Program-made: the position numbers and the translations under genes
Assembly (NCBI RefSeq): GCF_022637415.1
Contig: NZ_CP093340.1
Coordinates: 3,621,274-3,685,273, forward strand
Length of the DNA: 64,000 bases
Origin: Luteimonas sp. S4-F44
Lineage (GTDB): Bacteria > Pseudomonadota > Gammaproteobacteria > Xanthomonadales > Xanthomonadaceae
Direction: 5' to 3'
Notes under the pieces: generated by a model
Seen by the model: the letters and a program-made list of their open reading frames with translations, nothing else
What the model was told of the DNA's origin: nothing
Database searches by the model: none
Shown: positions 16,683 to 26,115 of the stretch, piece after piece
How the letters are laid out: each line of letters starts with the position of its first letter
How positions within the stretch are numbered: the stretch's first letter is position 1

Positions 16683-17885
16683 TCAGCGCGCCACCGTCGC
16701 CACCGCCTCGGCGACGTAGTCGAGGGTCTTCAGGCTCAACGCGGCGACGCAGATGCGCCCGGTGCCGACGGCGTAGATGCCGAACTCGTCGCGCAGCCGA
16801 TCGACCTGGGCACGGCTCAGGCCCGAGTACGAGAACATGCCCGCCTGGTCCTGGATGAAGGCGAACTGCGGCGCGCCGTGCGCGGCGAGTTTCTCGACCA
16901 GCCCGGCGCGCAGTGCGTGGATGCGCTCGCGCATCTGGCCGAGCTCGGCCTCCCAGCGCGCGCGCAGCTCGTCGCTGCCGAGCACGCCGGCGACCAGCGC
17001 CGCGCCATGCGTCGACGGGCTTGAGTAATTCGCGCGCACGATGCGCTTGATCTGCGACTGCACCGCGCGGCTGCGCTCGGCATTGGCCGAGACCACGGAC
17101 AGGGAGCCGACGCGCTCGCCGTAGAGCGAGAACGACTTGGAGTAGGAGCTGGCGACGACGAACTCGGGGATGCCCGAAGCGGCGAGCAGACGCACCGCCG
17201 CGGCGTCCTGGGCGATGCCCTGGTCGAAGCCCTGGTAGGCCATGTCGACGAACGGGAACAGGTTGCGCTCGGCCAGCACCTCGATGACCTGGCGCCACTG
17301 GTCGGCGGTGAGGTCGGCGCCGGTCGGGTTGTGGCAGCAGGCGTGCAGCAGCACGACGGTGCCGGCCTCGAGCTTGCGCAGATCGGCCAGCATGCCGTCG
17401 AAGTCGATGCCGTGGCGGGCGGCGTCGAAGTAGGTGTAGTCGACGACCTCGAAGCCGACCGCGCCGAACACCGCGCGATGGTTTTCCCAGCTGGGATTGC
17501 TGATCGCGATCGTCGCGTGTGGCAGCAGCTTCTTCAGCAGGTCGGCGCCGGTGCGCAGCGCACCACTGCCGCCGATGGTCTGGGTGGTCGCCACACGGCC
17601 GTCGGCCAGCAACGGCGAATCGGTGCCGAACAGCAACGCGCGGGTCGCCCGGGTGTAGTCGGGCATGCCGTCGATCGGCAGGTAGCCGCGCGGCTTGGAC
17701 TCGGCAGCCAGCCGCTGCTCGACCTCGCGCACCGCGTCCAGCACCGGAATGCGGCCGGCCTCGTCGTAGTAGATGCCCACGCCGAGATTGACCTTGGTGG
17801 TGCGCGGATCGGCGTTGTAGGCCTCGGTCAGACCGAGGATGGGATCACCGGGAACGAGTTCGACAGCAGCGAAGAAGGAGGACAC
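16683..17885 (-). CDS. tyrB: aromatic amino acid aminotransferase
   Basis: A 400-residue class I aminotransferase of the AspC/TyrB type. Diagnostic are VELVPGDPILGLTEAYNAD at the N terminus, NLGVGIYYDE, the PLP-lysine region ASSYSKSFSLYGERVGSL, and HACCHNPTGADLT. Comparison with the family places the start at a GTG at 17885 (first residues VSSFFAAVEL); there is no nearby ATG and the ribosome binding site is weak. It probably catalyses the last step of tyrosine and phenylalanine synthesis or the first step of their breakdown, linking with phhA. Divergent from fbp across 157 bp. Confidence 0.93.
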   Translation of the reverse strand: MSSFFAAVELVPGDPILGLTEAYNADPRTTKVNLGVGIYYDEAGRIPVLDAVREVEQRLAAESKPRGYLPIDGMPDYTRATRALLFGTDSPLLADGRVATTQTIGGSGALRTGADLLKKLLPHATIAISNPSWENHRAVFGAVGFEVVDYTYFDAARHGIDFDGMLADLRKLEAGTVVLLHACCHNPTGADLTADQWRQVIEVLAERNLFPFVDMAYQGFDQGIAQDAAAVRLLAASGIPEFVVASSYSKSFSLYGERVGSLSVVSANAERSRAVQSQIKRIVRANYSSPSTHGAALVAGVLGSDELRARWEAELGQMRERIHALRAGLVEKLAAHGAPQFAFIQDQAGMFSYSGLSRAQVDRLRDEFGIYAVGTGRICVAALSLKTLDYVAEAVATVAR

Positions 17886-18042
17886 GGCACGGCCTGCGAC
17901 GGTGGAGGGGAGGAGATGCGGCGCGCCGGGCGCGCGGCAAACCCATGCAGGATAGCCGGCCGACGCCGCGCGTGCGATGCCGCCGGGACAGCGCGACGCT
18001 TCCGGGCGACAATGCCGCCACCCTGTCCGCCATGGAGCCGCC

Positions 18043-19071
18043 ATGCCCGCCATCTCCCTGACTCGCCACCTGATCGAGGAGCAGCGCCTGGGGCACGTCA
18101 CCCCCGACCTGCGGCTGCTGCTGGAGGTGGTCGCGCGCGCGTGCAAGCGCATCTCGGTGGCGGTCGGCAAGGGCGCGCTGGGCGATGTGCTCGGCGAGGC
18201 CGGCGGCGAGGCGGGCAGCATCAACGTCCAGGGCGAGGCGCAGAAGAAGCTCGACGTGATCAGCAACGAGATCCTGCTCGAGGCCAACGCCTGGGGCGGC
18301 CATCTGGCCGCATGCGCTTCGGAGGAGATGGCCCATTGCGAGCCCATTCCCGATGCCTTCCCGCGCGGCAACTACCTGCTGGTGTTCGACCCGCTCGACG
18401 GCAGCTCCAACATCGACATCAACGCCAGCGTCGGCACGATCTTCTCGGTGCTGCGCTGCCCCGAAGGCACAGCCGCGGTCGAGGACGCGCATTTCCTGCA
18501 GGCCGGGCGCACCCAGGTCGCCGCCGGCTACTGCCTGTACGGGCCGAGCACGATGCTGGTGCTCACGATCGGCCACGGCACCCACGCCTTCACGCTCGAC
18601 CGCGAGCAGGGCTCGTTCGTGCTGACCCGCGCCGACCTGCGCATCCCCGAGACGACACGCGAGTTCGCGATCAACATGTCCAATCAGCGCCACTGGGAAG
18701 CCCCGACCCAGGCCTACGTCGCCGACCTGCTGGCCGGGACCGACGGGCCCCGCGGCAAGGACTTCAACATGCGCTGGGTCGCGGCGATGGTCGCCGACGT
18801 GCATCGTATCCTGACCCGCGGCGGGATCTTCATCTATCCCTGGGACCGCAAGGACCCGTCCAAGCCCGGCAAGCTGCGGCTGATGTACGAGGCCAACCCG
18901 ATGGCGATGCTGGTCGAACAGGCCGGCGGCGCGGCGACCAACGGGCGCACGCGCATCCTCGACATCGAACCCGAGTCGCTGCATCAGCGCGTGCCGGTGT
19001 TCCTGGGCTCGCGCGACGAGGTCGAAGCCGCGACCGGCTACCACCTGCGGCACGACGGCAACGCAGCGTGA
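18043..19071 (+). CDS. fbp: class I fructose-1,6-bisphosphatase
   Basis: A 342-residue class I fructose-1,6-bisphosphatase that removes the 1-phosphate in gluconeogenesis. The metal and substrate site [20 protein letters not shown] (about residues 116-135) is intact, and further signatures are [11 protein letters not shown], the Arg/Tyr substrate region [12 protein letters not shown] and the C-terminal [20 protein letters not shown] 18043 gives the family N terminus [14 protein letters not shown]. The stop overlaps the next gene's GTG (GTGA), so the 2OG-Fe oxygenase is translationally coupled. Confidence 0.97.
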   Translation: MPAISLTRHLIEEQRLGHVTPDLRLLLEVVARACKRISVAVGKGALGDVLGEAGGEAGSINVQGEAQKKLDVISNEILLEANAWGGHLAACASEEMAHCEPIPDAFPRGNYLLVFDPLDGSSNIDINASVGTIFSVLRCPEGTAAVEDAHFLQAGRTQVAAGYCLYGPSTMLVLTIGHGTHAFTLDREQGSFVLTRADLRIPETTREFAINMSNQRHWEAPTQAYVADLLAGTDGPRGKDFNMRWVAAMVADVHRILTRGGIFIYPWDRKDPSKPGKLRLMYEANPMAMLVEQAGGAATNGRTRILDIEPESLHQRVPVFLGSRDEVEAATGYHLRHDGNAA

Positions 19072-19769
19072 GCGCGGCCGACTTCATTGAAGTCGTCCCC
19101 GGCGCCCTGACGCCGCAGGCCTGCGCGGCGATCGTCGCGCGGCTGCGCGCCAGCCCCGACCTGCAGCCGGGGCAGGTCGGTGGCGGATTGCATCCCGAGC
19201 TCAAGCGCAGCCGCGACCTGTCGCTGGGCGATCGCAGCGACTGGGCCGACGTGGTCCGGCAGCTCAACGTGGCGGTCTACGGCGGTCTGTTGCGCTACCT
19301 GCGCCGGTACCCGCAGGCGCTGATCGCGCCGCTGATGCTGCAACAGCCCGATGCGGCCGGCACGCCCCGGCGGCTGGTCGCCGAGGACTTCGTCGACATG
19401 GACGACGCCCGGCTCGGCGGCCTGCTGCAGACCTGCCTGCGGCCCGGCCAGATCAACCTGCAGTGGTACGCGGCGGGCGAGGGCGGCTACCCGTACTGGC
19501 ATTGCGAGCTGTTTCCGCGCGACGCCGGCTGCGAGACCCTGCACCGCCACCTGCTGTGGACGATCTACCTCAACGACGGCTTTGCGGCCGGCGAGACCGA
19601 GTTCCTGTTCCAGCAGCGCCGGATCGCGCCGCGCACCGGCGATCTGTTGATCGCGCCGACCGCCTTCACCCATACCCATCGCGGCAACAAGCCACAGGGC
19701 GGCGACAAGTTCATCGCCACCAGTTGGATCCTGTTCCAGCGCGCCGAGGCGCTGTACGGGGCGGGCTGA
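19068..19769 (+). CDS. 2OG-Fe(II) oxygenase family protein
   Basis: A 233-residue protein of the prolyl-4-hydroxylase-like double-stranded beta-helix fold. The C-terminal half contains the usual layout: a first metal motif WHCE just before [10 protein letters not shown], then AAGETEFLF, the long strand [19 protein letters not shown] with the distal His, and a basic residue for 2-oxoglutarate. The first motif is HxE rather than the common HxD. The GTG start at 19068 overlaps the fbp stop; no in-frame ATG gives a suitable length. Coupling with fbp looks incidental. Substrate unknown; it may hydroxylate a protein or small molecule. Confidence 0.8.
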   Translation: MSAADFIEVVPGALTPQACAAIVARLRASPDLQPGQVGGGLHPELKRSRDLSLGDRSDWADVVRQLNVAVYGGLLRYLRRYPQALIAPLMLQQPDAAGTPRRLVAEDFVDMDDARLGGLLQTCLRPGQINLQWYAAGEGGYPYWHCELFPRDAGCETLHRHLLWTIYLNDGFAAGETEFLFQQRRIAPRTGDLLIAPTAFTHTHRGNKPQGGDKFIATSWILFQRAEALYGAG

Positions 19770-19821
19770 CGCACTTGGCGGTGGCGGGATTGGACCGCGC
19801 CGCCGGTCGGCGCTGGCGGCG

Positions 19822-20256
19822 TCAGCCGCGCGGGTGGTTGAGCACCAGCCAGTACAGGCCGATCTGCTTGACCACTTCGACGAACTTGCCGAAATCCACC
19901 GGCTTGCGGATGTAGCTGTTGACGCCCAGCGCGTAGCTCGCCTCGACGTCGAAGGGCTCGGTGCTGGTCGTGAGCACGACCACCGGCAGGCCGCGCGTCG
20001 CCGGGCTGGCGCGCAGTGCCTGCAGCACCTCGCGGCCGTCGAGCTTGGGCAGGTTGAGGTCGAGCAGCACGATCGACGGCAGCTGGCTCGCATCGCGTCC
20101 GGCGTGGCGGCCGCGTGCGAACAAATAATCGAGCGCCTCGGCGCCGTCGCCGACCACCACCAGTCGGCCATCGATCCGGGCTTCCGCGAATGCGATGCGG
20201 GTGAGCTCAGCGTCGTCGGGGTTGTCCTCGATCAACAGGATCGTGTGTTCGCTCAT
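19822..20256 (-). CDS. single-domain response regulator
   Basis: A 144-residue stand-alone receiver domain of the Rcp1-like group usually paired with phytochrome or PAS kinases. Acidic residues are at 10-11 (IEDNPDDAELTRIA), phosphoacceptor Asp66 is in LLDLNLPKLDG, with Thr96 and Lys118. The C-terminal extension GLYWLVLNHPRG is typical of the group. It has no output domain, so it acts by protein contact or as a phosphate relay. Its ATG overlaps the upstream kinase stop by 4 bp. Confidence 0.92.
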   Translation of the reverse strand: MSEHTILLIEDNPDDAELTRIAFAEARIDGRLVVVGDGAEALDYLFARGRHAGRDASQLPSIVLLDLNLPKLDGREVLQALRASPATRGLPVVVLTTSTEPFDVEASYALGVNSYIRKPVDFGKFVEVVKQIGLYWLVLNHPRG

Positions 20257-21329
20257 TGGGGCGATGCGTCCTCGGCCGGCGGTGCCGGCAGGTCGATGTG
20301 GAAAGTGGTGCCGACGTCCTCCGCCGATTCCACCCGAATGCGGCCGCCATGCGCATGCGCAATCCGCTGGGCGATCGCCAGCCCCAATCCATGGCCGGCG
20401 CCGTCGTCGGCGCCGTGCAAGCGCCGGAACGGCACGAACAATCGATCAGCATAACGCATGTCGAAGCCGCGCCCGGCATCGCGGACACGCAGACACAGAC
20501 GATCGCCGACCCGCTCGCCTTCAAGATCGATCCGCACGATGTCGCGTCCGGCGGAGAACGTCCAGGCGTTGTGCAGCAGCTTGCCGAGCAGTTGCTTGAG
20601 CGCATGCTCGTCGCCCCAGGCCCACAGCCCGGGGGCGACATGGATCTGCGCCGCGCGCCCGGGATCGGCATCCTGCAACTCGGCGCAGATCCAGTCGCCG
20701 AGCAAGCTGATGTCGACGGGCCCGAGCTGCCGCGGCGGACGCGCGGCGCGCATGGTCTCAAGCAGCGCGTCGATCAGGCCCCCGGCCTGGGTCGCCGCGC
20801 CGCGGATCCGCTGCACATGGTCGCGCACCACGACAGCGTCGGCATCCTCGCCCTGCGCGGCCAGGCGCCGGGAGAACTGCTCGATCGTGCGCACCGGCGC
20901 CCGCAGCTCGTGCGAGATGCCGAATGCCAGCGTCTCCTGCAGCAGCTCCATGGCCCGCAGCGCGGTGACATCGTGGACCTGCAGCAGCGCATCGCCGCCC
21001 GGCAGCGGGGTCAACGTCACCTGCAGCGAGCGTGCCCTGTCCTCGCCCCGGTCGATCGTGACCGGGATCCCGTGCAGGCCGTTGCCCCCATCGGCAAACC
21101 CGGCCAGCGCCTGGTCGAGCTGCAAGGCAACCGGTGTCAACGCCTGACGATGCGCGGCGGTGCCGACCAGCGCATCGGGGCGACGGTCGAGCCAGCCCGC
21201 CAAGGCGGCATTGACGCGCCGCCACGTGCCGTCGGGCGCGAGCTGCGCCAGACCGGTGACGAGATGGTCGAACACATCGATCGCCCCGGTGGGGGCACCG
21301 GGCGAGGGCGGGGAGACAGCGTCGGGCAT
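20253..21329 (-). CDS. PAS-type soluble sensor histidine kinase
   Basis: A 358-residue soluble kinase. Residues 15-125 form a PAS-like sensor (FDHLVTGLAQLAPDGTWRRVN). The HisKA helix follows with FGISHELRAPVRTIEQFSRRL, His140 being the phosphoacceptor, and the HATPase domain has LHNAW, DAGRGFD and GHGLGLAIAQRI. The HisKA sequence resembles bacteriophytochrome-type kinases that pair with Rcp1-like regulators, but no bilin-binding GAF/PHY domain is present. It overlaps its receiver partner by 4 bp. Sensor ligand unknown. Confidence 0.9.
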   Translation of the reverse strand: MPDAVSPPSPGAPTGAIDVFDHLVTGLAQLAPDGTWRRVNAALAGWLDRRPDALVGTAAHRQALTPVALQLDQALAGFADGGNGLHGIPVTIDRGEDRARSLQVTLTPLPGGDALLQVHDVTALRAMELLQETLAFGISHELRAPVRTIEQFSRRLAAQGEDADAVVVRDHVQRIRGAATQAGGLIDALLETMRAARPPRQLGPVDISLLGDWICAELQDADPGRAAQIHVAPGLWAWGDEHALKQLLGKLLHNAWTFSAGRDIVRIDLEGERVGDRLCLRVRDAGRGFDMRYADRLFVPFRRLHGADDGAGHGLGLAIAQRIAHAHGGRIRVESAEDVGTTFHIDLPAPPAEDASPQ

Positions 21330-21408
21330 GCTCGGCGCAGGCGGCGGGAAGCCCTACAGTGTAGAAAATCCAGGCGTGGACGTACCGTGCACGCGCCGTG
21401 AATGGGCG

Positions 21409-22506
21409 CTAGAACAGCGTGCCCTGCGGCGAGGGCGGGCGCGGCGCGACGAACAGGTCGGTCCGCAGCGCCGGCAGCCGGCTAAAGCCCAGCGCGCGGC
21501 GCGCCCTGGCGAAGCGGTGGGCGAGCAGGTCGGCGAACGGCCCCTGGCCGCGCATGCGGTGGCCGAAGCGGCTGTCGTAGTCGCGCCCGCCGTGGAGTTG
21601 CTGCAGCAGGCTCATCACGTGCTGGGCGCGATCGGGATAGTGCAGGTCCAGCCATTCGCGCCACAGCGTCTTGAGCTCGTGCGGCAGACGCAGCAGCACA
21701 TAACCCGCCGAGTCGGCACCCGCCTCGCGCGCAGCACCCAGGATCGCCTCCAGTTCGTGGTCGGTGATCGCCGGCACCACCGGCGCGACCATGACCCCGA
21801 CCGGAATGCCGGCCGCCGCCAGCGCGCGCATCGCGCGCAGGCGCGCATGCGGCGCGGCCGCCCGTGGCTCCATGCGGGCCGACAGGCGGTTGTCGAGCGT
21901 GGTCACCGAAAAGTGCACCGTCACCAGCCCCTGGGCCGCCAGCGGCGCCAGCAGGTCGAGGTCGCGCACGATGCCTGCGCTCTTGGTGATCAGGCTGAAG
22001 GGATGCCGGGTCTCGGCCAGCAGCGCGATCAGCTCACGGGTGAACTGGTAGCGGCGCTCGATGGGTTGGTAGGCGTCGGTGTTGATGCCCAGCGCCAGCG
22101 GCGCACAGACATAGCCCGGCTTGGCGAGCTCGATGCGCAGCCGTTCGGCGGCATTGGTCTTGGCGAACAGCCGGGTCTCGAAGTCCAGGCCGGGCGACAG
22201 GTCGAGGTAGGCGTGCGAGGGCCGCGCGAAGCAGTAGATGCAGCCATGCTCGCAGCCGCGGTAGGGATTGACCGAACGGTCGAAACCGACATCGGGCGAT
22301 CGGTTGCGGCTGAGCACGCTGCGCGCGCGCTCCTCGACGACCACGGTCTCCGGCGCCGAGGCCTCGTCCTGCAGCATCTGCAGCGCCTCCCAGCCGTCAT
22401 CCTCGGCCACCGTGGCCTGTTTTTCGTAGCGTCCGGTGACCCAGGACGCGCTGCCGCGCCCCTTGCGGGCCACGGGCACGGGCGGGCGGAGGCGGTCGGC
22501 GCTCAT
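21409..22506 (-). CDS. PA0069-family radical SAM protein
   Basis: A 365-residue radical SAM protein. The [4Fe-4S]/SAM cluster is held by Cys85, Cys89 and Cys92 in CEHGCIYC, preceded by the family-specific NRSPDVGFDRSVNPYRG. The barrel includes INTDAYQPIERRY, ITKS and VTTLD. This group was named after a Pseudomonas protein and is related to spore photoproduct lyase-like enzymes; its reaction is unknown. Start at 22506 (MSADRL) is the first ATG upstream of conserved sequence. Divergent from the cardiolipin synthase gene with 117 bp between. Confidence 0.9.
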   Translation of the reverse strand: MSADRLRPPVPVARKGRGSASWVTGRYEKQATVAEDDGWEALQMLQDEASAPETVVVEERARSVLSRNRSPDVGFDRSVNPYRGCEHGCIYCFARPSHAYLDLSPGLDFETRLFAKTNAAERLRIELAKPGYVCAPLALGINTDAYQPIERRYQFTRELIALLAETRHPFSLITKSAGIVRDLDLLAPLAAQGLVTVHFSVTTLDNRLSARMEPRAAAPHARLRAMRALAAAGIPVGVMVAPVVPAITDHELEAILGAAREAGADSAGYVLLRLPHELKTLWREWLDLHYPDRAQHVMSLLQQLHGGRDYDSRFGHRMRGQGPFADLLAHRFARARRALGFSRLPALRTDLFVAPRPPSPQGTLF

Positions 22507-22623
22507 CGGTCCACGATGCCGGGCTGGCGTCTCAACGGGTGCGACGCGCCCGTCATCGCAGCGGCCGCGCGCGCATTTATCCTGTATGCGGCGCGACCGG
22601 CGCCGCCATGGCAGGAACCGACC

Positions 22624-24054
22624 GTGCAGCGCGCCTGGGATTCGCTCGTCACCGCCCCGCACCTGCTCACGCTCCTGGCCGTCGGCTGGTTGCTCTATCT
22701 GGTCCTGCTGGGCGGCTGGATCGTGCTGCAGAAGCGCGAGCCGGTCGCGACCCTGAGCTGGCTGCTCGGCCTGGCGCTGCTGCCCTACGTGGGCTTTCTG
22801 ATCTACCACGTCTTCGGACCGCAGAAGATCCACCGCAATCGGCTGCGCCGCAGCCGCAGCCGGGCCTCGATGCAGAGTGCCCAGGTCGACGCCGAGGAGG
22901 GCGAGGCCGCAGAGTTGGTGCGCCTGGCGCAAAACACCACCAGCCTGCCGGCAACCTCGTCGGCCGAGGTCGACCTGCTGGTCGACGGCGCGGCGAAGTA
23001 CACCGCCTTGCTCGCCGACATCGCAAAGGCGCGCCATCACGTGCACCTGGAGTACTACATCTTCGAGCCCGACTCGACCGGCTCCGCGCTGCGCGATGCC
23101 CTGGTCGAGCGCGCGCGCGCCGGGGTCCACGTGCGGCTGCTGCTCGATTTCGTCGGCACCCGTGCTCGGCGCAGCTTCTTCGCGCCCTTGCTCGAGGCGG
23201 GCGGCGAGCTCGCCTGGTTCCATCCGATGCGTTTCGGGAAGATCTGGAAACGCCCGTGGACCAACCTGCGCACCCATCGCAAGCTGGTCGTGATCGACGG
23301 TCGGATCGGCTACACCGGCGGCATGAACGTCACCGACGAGCAGGACGAGCGCCTGCGCGCCGACGCCTACCGCGACCTGCACATGCGGCTGATCGGCAAG
23401 TCCGTGCGCGTGCTGCAGCTGGTGTTCGCCGAGGACTGGGCCTACGCGACCGGCCGACGCGACTTCCTCGCCGACGTCGAGGCGCAGACCCCGGCCGCAG
23501 ATTCCGGCCCGATCCGCACCCAGGTGCTGACCTCGGGGCCGGACTCGAACTGGGAGGCCATCCACCGCCTGCATGTCGGCGCGATCCATGCCGCGCGGCA
23601 TCGGGTGTGGCTGACGACGCCCTACTTCGTGCCGGGCGAGGCGGCGATGATGGCGCTGACCTCGGCCGCACTCGCCGGGCTCGACGTCCGCCTGCTGGTG
23701 CCGCGCACCAGCGACTCGCAATTGGTGACGCTCGCCGCGCGGTCGTACTTCGGCCAGCTGCTGGTGGCCGGGGTCAAGATCTACGAGTACCGCTCGCGGA
23801 TGCTGCACAGCAAGTCGCTGCTGATCGACGACAGCCTGGCGATCATCGGCAGCGCGAATTTCGACCACCGCAGCTTCCGGCTGAACTTCGAGCTGTCGGT
23901 GCTGTTCGACGATCCGGGCGTCGCGGCCGCGCTCGCACAGATCATCGAGCGCGAGTTCGCGCATGCCCCACGCGTGCAGCGCGGCAGACACCGCCCGCTG
24001 CTGACCGCACGCTTGCCCGAAGCGCTGGCGCGGCTGTGCTCGCCGCTGCTGTAG
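22624..24054 (+). CDS. cls: cardiolipin synthase (phospholipase D family)
   Basis: A 476-residue phospholipase D-family cardiolipin synthase, which joins phosphatidylglycerol molecules in the inner membrane. Two membrane spans lie in the first 70 residues, then two HKD motifs: His218 in THRKLVVIDG with GGMN, and His395 in LHSKSLLIDD with IGSANFDHRS. The GTG at 22624, with an AGGAA ribosome binding site, gives the family N terminus (QRAWDSLVTAPHLL); an ATG at 22516 would add 36 residues lacking conservation. It faces away from the radical SAM gene and is followed by a small DUF gene at 24111. Confidence 0.92.
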   Translation: MQRAWDSLVTAPHLLTLLAVGWLLYLVLLGGWIVLQKREPVATLSWLLGLALLPYVGFLIYHVFGPQKIHRNRLRRSRSRASMQSAQVDAEEGEAAELVRLAQNTTSLPATSSAEVDLLVDGAAKYTALLADIAKARHHVHLEYYIFEPDSTGSALRDALVERARAGVHVRLLLDFVGTRARRSFFAPLLEAGGELAWFHPMRFGKIWKRPWTNLRTHRKLVVIDGRIGYTGGMNVTDEQDERLRADAYRDLHMRLIGKSVRVLQLVFAEDWAYATGRRDFLADVEAQTPAADSGPIRTQVLTSGPDSNWEAIHRLHVGAIHAARHRVWLTTPYFVPGEAAMMALTSAALAGLDVRLLVPRTSDSQLVTLAARSYFGQLLVAGVKIYEYRSRMLHSKSLLIDDSLAIIGSANFDHRSFRLNFELSVLFDDPGVAAALAQIIEREFAHAPRVQRGRHRPLLTARLPEALARLCSPLL

Positions 24055-24110
24055 CTGGACACGCACGGCGCATCCGAGCAGCGCGCGTGCGCACACGAGG
24101 ACAAGCTCCC

Positions 24111-24473
24111 ATGGCTTTGAGCAACACAGCGCCCGTCGAGCCGAAGCGGCTGCAGCTCTGGCAGGCGCTGTCAGACCTGTTTCTCGACACCGAGATCGAC
24201 GACACCACGATCGTCGCGATCGCCCGCGTGGTGCGCGAGACCGGCTACACCGCCGCCGAGGTGCACCGTGTCCTGTGGGGCGAGGTCTACCCGGTCCTGG
24301 CGCCCAACCTGCGCAGCGTGGCCGGTATCTGGTCGGGCTGGCCGGACGCGTGGCTGGCGGCCCACCTGCGGGTCCATGTCGGGCCGGCACCGCGTCCGCG
24401 CGGCCGGATCGCCGCCACGATCGCCCGCGACTGGGCACGGGTCGCAGCCCACCTGCCGCCTGGGTTCGCCTGA
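24111..24473 (+). CDS. DUF7079-like small protein
   Basis: A 120-residue soluble protein. LWQALSDLFLDTEIDDTTI and VHRVLWGEVYPVLAPNLRSVAGIWSGW look like the small DUF7079 family (residues about 15-80), which has conserved Asp/Glu and Trp residues but no assigned function. The C-terminal part is basic and may be specific to this group. It follows cardiolipin synthase by 56 bp on the same strand, so the two may share a transcript. The family name is from memory of the pattern and is moderately certain. Confidence 0.7.
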   Translation: MALSNTAPVEPKRLQLWQALSDLFLDTEIDDTTIVAIARVVRETGYTAAEVHRVLWGEVYPVLAPNLRSVAGIWSGWPDAWLAAHLRVHVGPAPRPRGRIAATIARDWARVAAHLPPGFA

Positions 24474-24598
24474 GCGCAGGCGCGCAACGATGGGCGACGA
24501 CACCGACCGACCGCGGCCCGACGGCAGGTCGCGATCGGCCTCTGGCGCTGCGCCGGCGAGCGGTTAGACTGCACCCAAGTCAGGCGGAGGCCTTGCCC

Positions 24599-24871
24599 AT
24601 GTCGTGGTTGTTGCTGCTGCTCGCGCTCGGCGCGATCGTCGTTGCGTTCACCACCACATCGGTGCCGGTGGCGGTGGTCGCCTTGCTGTTGTCGTTGGCG
24701 CTGGTCGTCGTCGGCGTGCTCGGCCTGCTGGCCCAGCGCGTGGGCGAACGCAGCCGCAGCGAAGCGATGATGGTCGACCCGGTGGAACTGCGCCGTCTGC
24801 GCGAGCAGGCGCAAGCCCGCCGCGCCGCCACAGCCGCGACGCCGGACGTGCCGCCCCCGCCCAGCGCATGA
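24599..24871 (+). CDS. small two-span membrane protein
   Basis: A 90-residue protein with two hydrophobic helices in the first 48 residues ([15 protein letters not shown] and [21 protein letters not shown]), then a charged, Ala/Pro-rich cytoplasmic tail. No family recognised. The stop overlaps the pdxJ ATG by 4 bp (ATGA), so it is translationally coupled to pdxJ. The GGAGG ribosome binding site before ATG 24599 supports it being a real gene. Confidence 0.7.
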   Translation: MSWLLLLLALGAIVVAFTTTSVPVAVVALLLSLALVVVGVLGLLAQRVGERSRSEAMMVDPVELRRLREQAQARRAATAATPDVPPPPSA

Positions 24872-25653
24872 GCGATGCGCTGGGCGCGCCTGCACGGCGT
24901 ACGACGCGGCTGAGCGTCAACCTCAACAAGATCGCCGTGCTGCGCAACTCGCGCGGCGGGCACGATCCCGACGTGCTGCACGCCGCCCGGGTCTGCCTGG
25001 ACGCCGGCGCGCACGGCATCACCGTGCACCCACGCCCCGACGCCCGGCACATCCGCACCGACGATGTCCTCGCGCTGGGCGCATTGACGGCCGCGCGCGG
25101 CGTCGAGTTCAACATCGAGGGCAATCCGTTCGCTCCCGCGCGCGGCGCCTATCCCGGCCTGCTCGCCCTGTGCGCACAGGTCCGACCCGCGCAAGTCACG
25201 CTGGTGCCCGATGGCGATGCACAGCTGACCTCCGACCACGGCTTCGACTTCGCCCGTGACAGCGCCACGCTGCGCCCGCTTGTCACCCAGTTGCACGCCT
25301 TGGACTGTCGCGTCAGCCTGTTCGCCGATGCCGGCGCCGACATCGAGGCGGCGGTGTCGACAGGCGCCGACCGCATCGAGCTCTACACCGGCCCGTGGGC
25401 TGAGGCCTTCGCCGCCGGCACGCCCGACGCCGCGCTGCCCAGCCTCGTCGACACCGCCTGCCGCGCGCGTGCCGCGGGCTTGGGCGTCAACGCCGGTCAC
25501 GACCTGAGCCAAGCCAACCTCGGCGCCCTGCTCGACGCGCTCGCTCCCGTGGATGAAGTCTCCATCGGCCACGCCCTGATCGGCGAGGCCCTCTACGACG
25601 GCCTCGCTGCGACGGTCCGTCGTTATCTCGCGATCGTCAACGCGCAGGTCTGA
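24868..25653 (+). CDS. pdxJ: pyridoxine 5'-phosphate synthase
   Basis: A 261-residue TIM-barrel enzyme that condenses 3-amino-2-oxopropyl phosphate with deoxyxylulose 5-phosphate to form pyridoxine phosphate, the last ring-forming step of the DXP-dependent vitamin B6 route. Signatures are [45 protein letters not shown] and the C-terminal GVNAGHDL with [14 protein letters not shown]. It converges on exbD2, the same neighbourhood as in Xanthomonas. It is coupled to the upstream small membrane protein gene. Confidence 0.96.
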   Translation: MSDALGAPARRTTRLSVNLNKIAVLRNSRGGHDPDVLHAARVCLDAGAHGITVHPRPDARHIRTDDVLALGALTAARGVEFNIEGNPFAPARGAYPGLLALCAQVRPAQVTLVPDGDAQLTSDHGFDFARDSATLRPLVTQLHALDCRVSLFADAGADIEAAVSTGADRIELYTGPWAEAFAAGTPDAALPSLVDTACRARAAGLGVNAGHDLSQANLGALLDALAPVDEVSIGHALIGEALYDGLAATVRRYLAIVNAQV

Positions 25654-26032
25654 CGTCGGATCGGCTTCCCAGCTGGTGAGTCCGCCACTGCCGCGGATCG
25701 AAATCCTCCAAGGCCCCGCCCCCACCCGGCGCGCCAAGCGCGCCGTCCTCCCCCGCATGCGGGGGAGGTGATTTGGGATCTCCCGCATGCCACGCACAGG
25801 GAGGCGCGCCATCGCACAAGCCGCTTGGCTCCTTTCCCCGCATCGCAGATGCATTGCGCTCCTGATGGGAGCCGGTTGGAAATGAAGACGCTTCGTGCCG
25901 GGTTCGCCTCGTGTCATCCGCACATGGATGGCGAACCATGCCAGTCGAGTGCACTCATCGACGCACGTCACGCGCATCGTGTTCGCGCATATGCAGCCAC
26001 GCCGCCATGCGTCCGCGTCACCGAACCCTGCG
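25654..26032. other. gap between pdxJ and exbD2: no gene found
   Basis: Open frames here are short, Arg-rich and lack start context. The stretch carries a dyad repeat at 25747-25768 and ends at the exbD2 terminator. It is somewhat lower in GC towards its right end. Confidence 0.5.
25747..25768. repeat. perfect GC-rich palindrome, copy 1
   Basis: CCTCCCCCGC-AT-GCGGGGGAGG is a perfect 10-bp inverted repeat. The same arms, extended by one base, recur at 61018-61041 with a centre of AC, indicating a dispersed intergenic repeat of this genome. Confidence 0.7.
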
Positions 26033-26058
26033 AAAAAAAACGCCGCCCGAAGGCGGCG
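26033..26058 (-). terminator. rho-independent terminator of the tonB-exb operon
   Basis: On the minus strand a perfect 7-bp stem CGCCGCC/GGCGGCG with a 4-base loop is followed directly by eight T residues. It lies 57 bp beyond the exbD2 stop codon and is the clearest intrinsic terminator in the window. Confidence 0.9.
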
Positions 26059-26115
26059 TCAAATGAAGCGGGGTAAGCGCCGAGCGTGCTGCAGGCGCGT
26101 CGGCGGTACTGCGGA

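Noticed and set aside
17331-19769. An 812-codon open frame across tyrB and fbp
   Set aside because: It is antisense to tyrB and out of frame with fbp; only the last 234 codons (from GTG 19068) encode a recognisable domain.
21409-24438. A 1009-codon open frame on the minus strand
   Set aside because: Conserved radical SAM sequence begins at 22506; the upstream part is antisense to cardiolipin synthase.
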